From contig JAFEFF010000096.1 in NCBI GenBank assembly GCA_018240745.1, positions 1-61,220 on the forward strand: a stretch of DNA of 61,220 nucleotides, given 5' to 3'. Within the stretch, counting starts at the first letter, position 1. Every line of letters starts with the position of its first letter. Shown here in pieces: positions 55,256-61,220 of the stretch. Below the pieces are notes generated by a model. It was not told the origin of the DNA, searched no databases, and was given only the letters and a program-made list of their open reading frames with translations. The translations under genes were made by a program, and so were the position numbers. The DNA comes from Pseudomonadota bacterium. GTDB taxonomy: Bacteria; Pseudomonadota; Alphaproteobacteria; Reyranellales; Reyranellaceae.

Positions 55256-56254
55256 TCACTCCGCCACGAGGCCTTTCATCTTGGCATGGCGATGGCAGTT
55301 GCAGAGCCCGGCCTCGTGGAAGCGGTACATGTCGGCCCACAGGGTCATCGGGTTGGGCTTCTCGGCCGCGCCGTATTCGCGGTAGAGCGCCGCCACGTTC
55401 ACGACGATGCGTTCGGAGTCGATCCAGTCGGCGTAGGGGTCGAGCGAGATCTGGGTCGCCGCCTCGTAGTAGCCGACGCCCGCGTCGTAGCGCTTGCGCG
55501 CCTCGCGATCGATGTATTCGAGGTAGCCCCTGAACCTCGCCACGCCCGCCTTGTCGGTGATCGGCCCGTGGCCCGGCACGACGATATCGACGTCCCAGCC
55601 GAGGATCGTGTCGCACGCCCTGATCCAGTTGCGGATCGGGCCCGCCCAGATCACCGGATGGCCGTTCATGAACAGCAGGTCGCCGGTGAAGACGATCCTC
55701 TCCTGCGGCAGATGGACCAGCAGGTCGCCGCGCGTATGCGCCGGCCCCGCCTCGACGAGCTGCACCTGCCTGGCTCCGACCTTGAGGTCGAGCGTGCCGG
55801 CGAAGGTGCGGGTCGGCGCGGTGTAGATCACGTCGTCCCACTCGAAGTGCCGGGCCATCATCTCGTAGAGGAATTTGCCGCCATCACCGAGCGTGGCGCG
55901 ATTGCGGACCATCGCCGCCAGCGCCTCGGGCGGCCGCTCGAGCATCTCCTCGGCGCAGGCCCTGGTGGTGACGATCTCCGCCCCGCCCAGTAGCTGGTTG
56001 CCGAAAGTATGGTCGCCGTTCGAATGGGTGTTCACCAGCGTGCCGATCGATCTCGCCGCCGGCACGGCGTCGCGCATCGCCGCCAGCATCTCGCGTGTCA
56101 ACTTGAGGTCGAACAGCGTGTCGACCAGCAGGCTCCTGTCGCCGTCGGCGATCAGCCCGGCATTGCTCCAGCCCCAGCCGCCGTCGGGCTGCAGGTAGGC
56201 ATGGCAGCCATTGCCGATGTCGTGCAGCCCCTTGGTGAATTGCCACCTGGCCAT
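55256..56254 (-). CDS. Metallo-beta-lactamase-fold hydrolase
   Basis: 332-aa hydrolase. The metal motif is NTHSNGDHTFGNQ (HxxxDH form), with the later His in EAGPAHTRGDLLV, Asp in IVFTGDLLFMNGHP and His in VPGHGPITDK. MARWQFTKGLHDIGNGCHAYL starts the fold, and GGGAGGATC precedes its ATG. The C-terminal ~100 residues are an extra helical region (FRGYLEYIDREARKRYDAG). Related to the MBL hydrolases that act on small esters or lactones; substrate unknown. No signal peptide. Confidence 0.88.
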   Translation of the reverse strand: MARWQFTKGLHDIGNGCHAYLQPDGGWGWSNAGLIADGDRSLLVDTLFDLKLTREMLAAMRDAVPAARSIGTLVNTHSNGDHTFGNQLLGGAEIVTTRACAEEMLERPPEALAAMVRNRATLGDGGKFLYEMMARHFEWDDVIYTAPTRTFAGTLDLKVGARQVQLVEAGPAHTRGDLLVHLPQERIVFTGDLLFMNGHPVIWAGPIRNWIRACDTILGWDVDIVVPGHGPITDKAGVARFRGYLEYIDREARKRYDAGVGYYEAATQISLDPYADWIDSERIVVNVAALYREYGAAEKPNPMTLWADMYRFHEAGLCNCHRHAKMKGLVAE

Positions 56255-56298
56255 GTCGATCCTCCCGGCGTGAGAGGACCACCTTACTGACGGCAAAG

Positions 56299-56361
56299 AC
56301 CTCCGTCATCCCGAGCGGAGCCGCCCGCAGGGAGGTGCAGTCGAGGGACTGACGGAGAGGT
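56299..56361. repeat. Imperfect palindromic element with CATCCCGAGCG core
   Basis: ACCTCCGTCA at 56299 pairs with TGACGGAGAGGT at 56350 (2-base bulge). The interior CATCCCGAGCG...GTCGAGGGAC resembles a repeat type common in the intergenic DNA of GC-rich proteobacteria. It is 9 bases after the glmS stop on the minus strand and may act as its terminator. Confidence 0.5.
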
Positions 56362-56370
56362 GTTGTCGCG

Positions 56371-58188
56371 TCACTCCACGGTGACGGATTTCGCCAGATT
56401 GCGCGGCTGGTCGATGTCGGTGCCGCGCTGCAGGGCGACGTGATAGGCGAGCAGTTGCAGCGGGATGTTGAGCAGCAGCGGGTCGAGCTCGGGCTCGAGG
56501 GCCGGCACCTCGAAGAGGCCGTCGACGGCCGGCCGCTCGCCGGGATGAGTAATGGCGATCACCGGGCCGCCGCGCGCCCTGATCTCCTCCACCGTCGACA
56601 GGCTCTTCGAATAGAGATCGTCGCGCGGCAACACGATGACGGTCGGCGTCCCCGGCTCGATCAGCGCCAGCGGGCCATGCTTCAGCTCCGAGGCGGGATA
56701 GGCCTCGGCGTGGAGATAGCTGATCTCCTTGAGCTTGAGCGCGCCTTCCGACGCGATCGCGTGGCCGGCCGCGCGGCCGACGTAGAACGCATGCTCGACG
56801 CCCTGGAAGCGCCCGGCGAGCTTCGCGATCTCGGGCTCGCGCTCGAGAATGCCGGCGATGCGATCGGGCAGCGCCTGCAGCGCCGCCACCAGGCGCGCAC
56901 CGTTCGCCACGGAAAGATCGCGCAGCCGGCCGAGATGAATGGCGAGCAGGGCCAGCGCGACCGCCGTGCAGGTGAAGGTCTTGGTCGAGACGACGGCGAC
57001 CTCGGGCCCGGCATGCAGGTAGACGCCGCGACCGCATTCGCGGGCGATCGTGCTGCCGACCACGTTGACCACGCCCATGATGCGGCCGCCCTTGCGCTTG
57101 ATCTCCTGCACGGCGGCCAGCGTGTCGAAGGTCTCGCCCGACTGGCTGACGGCGATGTAGAGCGTGTCGCGCTCGATCACGGCATTGCGGTAGCGGAACT
57201 CGGACGCCGGCTCGGCATCGGCCGGGATGCGCGCGAGCTGCTCGATCAGGTGCGCGCCGACTCGCCCCGACAGGTAGGCGGCACCGCAGCCGAGGATCTT
57301 CACCCGGCGGATGTCGAGCAGGTCGCGCGCCTCGAGCTCGATCCCGCCGAGATGCGTGGTGTGGAAGCGCGTGTCGAGCCGGCCGCTCAGGGTGCGGCGC
57401 ACCGCGTCGGCCTGCTCGCCGATCTCCTTCCGCATGAAGTGGGTGAACTGCCCCTTGTCGAAGGCCTCGTCCTTCCACGGGATGGTCGAGGGCGTCTTGA
57501 TCGTGGCGGCGCCGTCGAGCGTGCGCGTCTCGTAGCCGTCGGCGCGCACCGTCGCGATCTCGCCATCGTCGAGATGCACGACGCTCGCGGTGTGGCGCAC
57601 GAGGGCGGCGGGATCGGACGCGAAGAACATCTCCTTGTCGCCGATCCCGAGCACGATCGGGCTGCCGTTGCGCGCCACCACCAGCGTGTCGGGCCGCTCG
57701 GCATCGATCACCGCCAGGCCGTAGGCGCCGACCACGCGGCGCAACGCCTCGGCCACCACCGTCTCGAGCGGCGAGCCGTCGTCGAGCAGCGCGATCAGGT
57801 GCGCCAGCACCTCGGTGTCGGTCTCCGACCTGAACACGACGCCGCGCTGGCCGAGTTGCGCCTTCAGCGCGGCCGCGTTCTCGACGATGCCGTTGTGCAC
57901 GACCGCGTACCGGCCGCTCGTGTCGCTGTGGGGATGGGCGTTGAGGTCCGACGGCTCGCCGTGCGTCGCCCAGCGGGTGTGCGCGATGCCCTGCACGCCG
58001 CGGAACTTCTGCGGCTCCAGCGCCTCGAGCTCGCGGACCCTGCCCTTGCGCTTGGCGACCTTGAGCCTGCCCTTGTTGCCGACGGCGATGCCGGCGGAGT
58101 CGTAGCCGCGATATTCGAGCCGATGCAGGCCTTCGATCAGGATGGGCGCCGCCTGGCGCTTGCCGATGTAACCGACGATGCCGCACAT
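56371..58188 (-). CDS. glmS: Glucosamine-fructose-6-phosphate aminotransferase (isomerizing)
   Basis: 605-aa enzyme making glucosamine-6-P from fructose-6-P and glutamine, the first step to peptidoglycan and LPS amino sugars. N-terminal glutaminase with catalytic Cys2 (MCGIVGYIGK), then two SIS domains (about residues 285-420 and 455-590; ILGCGAAYLSG, VSQSGETFDTL). The C-terminal SVTVE is standard. A small conserved gene lies 10 bases upstream. No glmS ribozyme was seen in its leader. Confidence 0.98.
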   Translation of the reverse strand: MCGIVGYIGKRQAAPILIEGLHRLEYRGYDSAGIAVGNKGRLKVAKRKGRVRELEALEPQKFRGVQGIAHTRWATHGEPSDLNAHPHSDTSGRYAVVHNGIVENAAALKAQLGQRGVVFRSETDTEVLAHLIALLDDGSPLETVVAEALRRVVGAYGLAVIDAERPDTLVVARNGSPIVLGIGDKEMFFASDPAALVRHTASVVHLDDGEIATVRADGYETRTLDGAATIKTPSTIPWKDEAFDKGQFTHFMRKEIGEQADAVRRTLSGRLDTRFHTTHLGGIELEARDLLDIRRVKILGCGAAYLSGRVGAHLIEQLARIPADAEPASEFRYRNAVIERDTLYIAVSQSGETFDTLAAVQEIKRKGGRIMGVVNVVGSTIARECGRGVYLHAGPEVAVVSTKTFTCTAVALALLAIHLGRLRDLSVANGARLVAALQALPDRIAGILEREPEIAKLAGRFQGVEHAFYVGRAAGHAIASEGALKLKEISYLHAEAYPASELKHGPLALIEPGTPTVIVLPRDDLYSKSLSTVEEIRARGGPVIAITHPGERPAVDGLFEVPALEPELDPLLLNIPLQLLAYHVALQRGTDIDQPRNLAKSVTVE

Positions 58189-58198
58189 GGGAGAGGTC

Positions 58199-58477
58199 CT
58201 AGCCGTAGACGATCCGGCGCAGTTGCCGCCGGGTGTAGGGCGGCGCCGCGAAGCGCCGGCGGGTGAGTTCCTGCTCGAGCCGCGCGAAGATCGCCTCGTT
58301 CGCCAGTCCCCGGCGCTGAAGCTCCAGGTGACGGCGGCGAACGAACGTCTCCGGCTGCTCGGCCAGGAACGACAACACCTCGTCGATCAACCGTTCGGCC
58401 TCGCGGCGCTCCAGGCGGGTGGTCCGCGCCAGGTACTCCATGAGGTCTTCCAATTCGCTCGGCCCGGCGTTGTCCAC
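58199..58477 (-). CDS. Conserved small protein upstream of glmS (92 aa)
   Basis: Mostly helical, basic C-terminus: RREAERLIDEVLSFLAEQPE, RRRHLELQRRGLANEAIFAR and a final TRRQLRRIVYG. Proteins of this pattern occur near glmS in alphaproteobacteria; function unknown. The GTG start is chosen because GAGGGAG lies 6 bases upstream; an ATG 36 bases into the frame is possible. It overlaps nothing and is in operon with glmS. Confidence 0.75.
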   Translation of the reverse strand: MDNAGPSELEDLMEYLARTTRLERREAERLIDEVLSFLAEQPETFVRRRHLELQRRGLANEAIFARLEQELTRRRFAAPPYTRRQLRRIVYG

Positions 58478-58582
58478 GCCACACTCCCTCGAATCGAGCC
58501 CGAATGGAAAGATTTTGCCCGAATTCGGGCAAGAACACCACGATTGAGCACCTGGCCGCCAACCGTCTATACGGGTCTCGCC

Positions 58583-59800
58583 ATGACGGTCACACAAGCG
58601 GTTTGCCTGGTCGGCGGGCGCGGAACGCGGCTGGGAATGCTGACGGACAGCACCCCCAAGCCCCTGCTGGAGGTCGGCGGGCGGCCGTTCCTGGACTACC
58701 TCGTCCACGAGGCCCGGCGGTTCGGGCTCAGCCGCCTGACCCTGCTGAGCGGCTACCAGTCCGGGGAGATCGAGCGGCACTACGACGGCAAGCGCTTCGG
58801 TCAACTCGCGGTCGAGGTCGTGCCCGAGCCGGAACCGGCCGGCACCGCGGGCGCCCTGGTCAACGCCGCCGGCCGCCTGGACGAGACGTTCTTCCTGCTG
58901 AACGGCGATTCCTACTTCGACTTCAACTGGCTCTCGCTCGCGACGGCGAACGGCGACTGGACGATGCATGCGGCCCTCGCGAGCGGCATCGAGGGCAGCC
59001 GATATGGGCGCGTGCGCCTCGACCGGGGCCGGGTGCGCGGCTTCCAGGAGAAGGGCCAGGGGAGTTCCACCGGCGACGAGCCGATCAACGCCGGCATCTA
59101 CCTGGTGAAGCGCCAGGTGATCGACCTGATCAAGTCGGTGCCCTGCTCGCTCGAGCGCGAGATCCTGCCGGGGCTTGCCGAACGGGGGCAACTGCTCGGC
59201 ACGGCGGCGCGCGGCTCGTTCATCGACATCGGCATCCCGGAGGACTTCGCGCGGGCACAGGAGCTGCTGCCGTCCTTCATGCAGCGGCCGGCGGCGTTCC
59301 TCGACCGCGACGGCATCCTCAACCGCGACGACGGCTACGTGCACAAGGCCGAGGACATCGTCTGGATCGACGGCGCGATGGACGCCGTGCGCTGGCTGAA
59401 CGAGCAGGGCTTCTACGTCTTCGTCATCACCAACCAGGGCGGGGTGGCGCACGGCTACTACGAGGAGCAGCACGTGCACGACCTGCACGACTGGATGCAG
59501 CAGGAGATGCAGCGCCACGGTGCGCACATCGACGCCTTCGAGCACTGCCCGTTCCATCCCGAAGGCGTGGTCGAGCGCTATCGGCAGGATTCGGAGTTCC
59601 GCAAGCCGCAGCCCGGCATGATCCTGAAGCTGCAGCGCGAATGGACGACCGATCCCGAGCGCTCGTTCGTGGTCGGCGACCGCGACAGCGACGTCGAGGC
59701 TGCGATCGCCGCCGGCGTCGCGGGCTACAAGTTCGAGGGCGGGAACCTGTGGAAATTCCTCCGCGAGCGGGTCTCATTACGGGCAATGGCCCCCCGATAG
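58583..59800 (+). CDS. Fused sugar-1-phosphate nucleotidyltransferase / HAD heptose phosphatase (HddC-GmhB-like)
   Basis: 405-aa bifunctional protein. Residues 1-230: nucleotidyltransferase with LVGGRGTRLGMLTDSTPKPLLEVGG and FLLNGDSYFDF. Residues 236-405: HAD-IIIA phosphatase with Asp241/Asp243 (FLDRDGILN), FVITNQGGVA, RKPQPGM and VVGDRDSDVEAA. This joins the two steps after heptose kinase (phosphatase and guanylyl/adenylyl transfer). The GmhB zinc site is mostly gone: C322 remains but the next positions are Phe324, Ser337 and Phe339 instead of His, Cys, Cys. Divergent from glmS's small partner. Confidence 0.88.
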   Translation: MTVTQAVCLVGGRGTRLGMLTDSTPKPLLEVGGRPFLDYLVHEARRFGLSRLTLLSGYQSGEIERHYDGKRFGQLAVEVVPEPEPAGTAGALVNAAGRLDETFFLLNGDSYFDFNWLSLATANGDWTMHAALASGIEGSRYGRVRLDRGRVRGFQEKGQGSSTGDEPINAGIYLVKRQVIDLIKSVPCSLEREILPGLAERGQLLGTAARGSFIDIGIPEDFARAQELLPSFMQRPAAFLDRDGILNRDDGYVHKAEDIVWIDGAMDAVRWLNEQGFYVFVITNQGGVAHGYYEEQHVHDLHDWMQQEMQRHGAHIDAFEHCPFHPEGVVERYRQDSEFRKPQPGMILKLQREWTTDPERSFVVGDRDSDVEAAIAAGVAGYKFEGGNLWKFLRERVSLRAMAPR

Positions 59801-59877
59801 CGGCCCCGTTTGCCCACGAATCGTGAAAGCCATTGCCCATAATAGGTGGTCCGAAGCGCGCATCGTAAAATGCGCAC

Positions 59878-60360
59878 ATGACCAAACAGTATCGCCTCTC
59901 AGGATTGCCTCGCTGCCGACCGGAATGGACGCCGGCCAAGCGCCTCGCCCACTACACGAAGGTCGATCCGACATCGGGCTGTCACATCTGGCAGGGCTCA
60001 GTGAGCAAAGAGGGCTACGGCCAATTGAACGTCGGCGGCCGCAAGTTCCGCGCGCATCGCTTCGCTTGGATCATTCGTTACGGGCCAATTCGAAAAGGCC
60101 TGTACGTCTGCCATCGATGCGACGAACCGCGCTGCTGCAACGCGGATCACATGTTCCTCGGAACCCATGCCGAGAACATGGCGGATTTGAAGGCCAAGAA
60201 CCGCTGGCGCTGGCGCATCCCGATGGAGCGGCTGCCGACCGATAGGTCCCCGAGGGACCTGGCGCCGATCGAGATCATCATCGGTGGACGCCGCTACGTC
60301 GGCCAGGCGACGGTGCGGCCCTATGTTCCGATCGATGGCCGCCGGCGCCGGCGCGCCTGA
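59878..60360 (+). CDS. HNH endonuclease (HNH_3-like)
   Basis: 160-aa protein with an HNH core: SGCHIWQGSVSKEGYG, FRAHRFAWIIRYGPI, then VCHRCDEPRCCNADHMFLGTH and AENMAD, the pattern of phage and homing-type HNH nucleases. The cysteines hold a structural zinc. The C-terminal ~60 residues are basic (RRRRRA end). A lone copy, without phage genes around it, suggests a mobile or domesticated nuclease. Base composition of its 5' half is somewhat less GC-rich than neighbours. Confidence 0.85.
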   Translation: MTKQYRLSGLPRCRPEWTPAKRLAHYTKVDPTSGCHIWQGSVSKEGYGQLNVGGRKFRAHRFAWIIRYGPIRKGLYVCHRCDEPRCCNADHMFLGTHAENMADLKAKNRWRWRIPMERLPTDRSPRDLAPIEIIIGGRRYVGQATVRPYVPIDGRRRRRA

Positions 60361-60371
60361 TCGGGGCCCGA

Positions 60372-60959
60372 TCAGGGGACGCGGACGCTTTGCAGCTCCC
60401 AGCTTGCGGGGTTGCTCGACAGGGTGCGGCCGCTCGGCGTGACGACCTCGAAGCTGGCGCTGTACTTGGCGGCGGATTCCAGCGACGGGCAGTACCACCA
60501 GCGGCGCTCCCAGCGGCCCTGCCCGCTCGGCTCGGTCCACAGCAGGACGTAGCAGGCGAGCCGGCCGACCGGCACCTCGACCGTCTCGTACTTCTCGACG
60601 GTCACCGTCGCGGCGACGCCGGCGCCCGGCCGGGCGAGAGTCACGGTCTTGCCGACCTGCAGCGGCAGCAGCGATGTCAGCACGTCGGCATTGCCCTGCA
60701 CGACCGGCGAGGCGGCGCTGAAGGCGCCCAGCATCAGGTCGACCTGCTGGCCGCCGTTGAGGTTGGCGAAGCGGCAGAACGGCGGCGTTGCGCCGGCCAG
60801 CGCCTGGATGCTGCTGGAATCCGTGAAGGTGTAGACGGTCCCCGGAGCCGGACAGGTCGGCTTGGTCGGCGCGGCCGGAGGCGGCGTTTGTGCCCAGCCG
60901 GCGGCGCCGGTGAGCGCGAGGCCGAGCCCCAGCAGGATGACGCCGAACCGATGGGTCAT
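60372..60959 (-). CDS. Secreted hypothetical protein (195 aa)
   Basis: Signal peptide (MTHRFGVILLGLGLALTGAAGWAQ), a Pro/Ala linker, then a beta-rich body with several cysteines (PTCPAPGTVYTF, PFCRFANL, RLACYVLL, RWWYCPSL). No family recognised. The ATG overlaps the stop of the upstream gene (ATGA), so they are coupled. Confidence 0.72.
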   Translation of the reverse strand: MTHRFGVILLGLGLALTGAAGWAQTPPPAAPTKPTCPAPGTVYTFTDSSSIQALAGATPPFCRFANLNGGQQVDLMLGAFSAASPVVQGNADVLTSLLPLQVGKTVTLARPGAGVAATVTVEKYETVEVPVGRLACYVLLWTEPSGQGRWERRWWYCPSLESAAKYSASFEVVTPSGRTLSSNPASWELQSVRVP

Positions 60960-61220
60960 TTCGCGGCCTTCCAGCCCGCCGGGCAGGCGTTGCCGGTCAC
61001 GCGAATGCGCGAGCCGTCGGCCGCCGAGCATTCCAGTTGCGGGCCCGGTGTGGGCGTCGGCGGCGGGGCGGGAGGTACCACGACCGGAGTCGGCACGGCC
61101 GGCCGGCTGGGCCGCGGGCCGGCATTGCTCGCGGGCTGGTGGGGCGGCACGTAGTCCGGCGGCGCCGCCTCGACCGGCACGCTGCTGGCGGGCGGTAACG
61201 CCAGGCTGACCTGACCCTCG
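60956..61220 (-). CDS. Proline-rich hypothetical protein (5' end outside window)
   Basis: The frame is open to the window edge, so the N-terminus lies beyond it. The visible ~88 residues are Pro/Val/Thr-rich (PTPVVVPPAPPPTPTPGP), ending with a small Cys pair region (LECSAADGSRIRVTGNACPAGWKAAK in two parts: LECSAADGSRIRV and TGNACPAGWKAAK). It is coupled to the secreted protein gene that follows. Function unknown. Confidence 0.6.
   Translation of the reverse strand, partial: EGQVSLALPPASSVPVEAAPPDYVPPHQPASNAGPRPSRPAVPTPVVVPPAPPPTPTPGPQLECSAADGSRIRVTGNACPAGWKAAK

Noticed and set aside
56440..58266. 608-codon plus-strand frame
   Set aside because: It is antisense to glmS and low-complexity (Arg/Ala/Val-rich); glmS is unmistakable on the other strand.
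56255..58582. glmS ribozyme or other riboswitch near glmS
   Set aside because: No conserved ribozyme core was seen; the gene immediately upstream leaves only 10 bases of leader.

Overview
The window is 61.2 kb of GC-rich, densely packed chromosome from an alphaproteobacterium. Lineage markers are an HdaA/DnaA-like replication regulator, an aa3-type cytochrome oxidase subunit IV, two EipB (DUF1849) envelope proteins, a DUF2066 protein, and the gene order dprA-topA-rnr-DUF983-S41 protease-rpmG. The order and the style of the intergenic repeats resemble Reyranella and other Rhodospirillales-like genomes; this placement is inferred from gene content only. No rRNA, tRNA, CRISPR array, prophage or complete insertion sequence was recognised.

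Layout. 1-8.2 kb: dprA (5' end outside the window), topA, rnr, a DUF983 membrane protein, a carboxyl-terminal protease and rpmG, closed by a clear intrinsic terminator. 8.3-14.3 kb: an alkaline-phosphatase-superfamily hydrolase divergent from a luciferase-like monooxygenase, an AT-richer accessory island (10.7-12.0 kb) with an IS1595-type zinc-ribbon protein and several repeats, an MFS transporter and a ROK sugar kinase. 14.4-19.2 kb: AMP nucleosidase behind two tandem EipB paralogues, a 2-hydroxyacid dehydrogenase and a lipoprotein. 19.5-31.9 kb: housekeeping block with aspS, rnd, the ppk-ppx polyphosphate pair, sixA, an atypical SDR, DUF2147, hdaA, a collapsed AI-2E-type permease, DUF2066, purM and purN. 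32-46.6 kb: cytochrome oxidase subunit IV, ndk, an ABC-F ATPase, an MFS transporter, an acyl-CoA dehydrogenase, a TupABC-type tungstate transporter, a cyclase-family hydrolase with an FkbM-like methyltransferase, an uncharacterised regulator/112-aa/Cys-rich cassette, and holC-pepA. 46.7-61.2 kb: a nucleotide-sugar dehydrogenase, a MAPEG relic, an FdhF/YdeP-type molybdopterin oxidoreductase behind a two-hairpin leader, DUF4142, a glycosyltransferase-like and TPR pair, a metallo-beta-lactamase-fold hydrolase, glmS, a fused heptose-1-P nucleotidyltransferase/phosphatase, a lone HNH nuclease and two secreted proteins (the last runs off the end).

How the genes fit together. Several are envelope or nucleotide-sugar genes (glmS, the sugar dehydrogenase, the heptose enzyme, the glycosyltransferase-like protein, the EipB pair). 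ppk, ppx and sixA form a phosphate-related group. The tungstate-type transporter and the molybdopterin oxidoreductase point to Mo/W use. The items most worth a second look are the cassette at 42.5-44.3 kb, palindromic elements that fold as two hairpins inside an outer stem (32.2 and 34.7 kb), the paired hairpins before the molybdopterin enzyme, and the in-frame collapsed permease at 28.9 kb.
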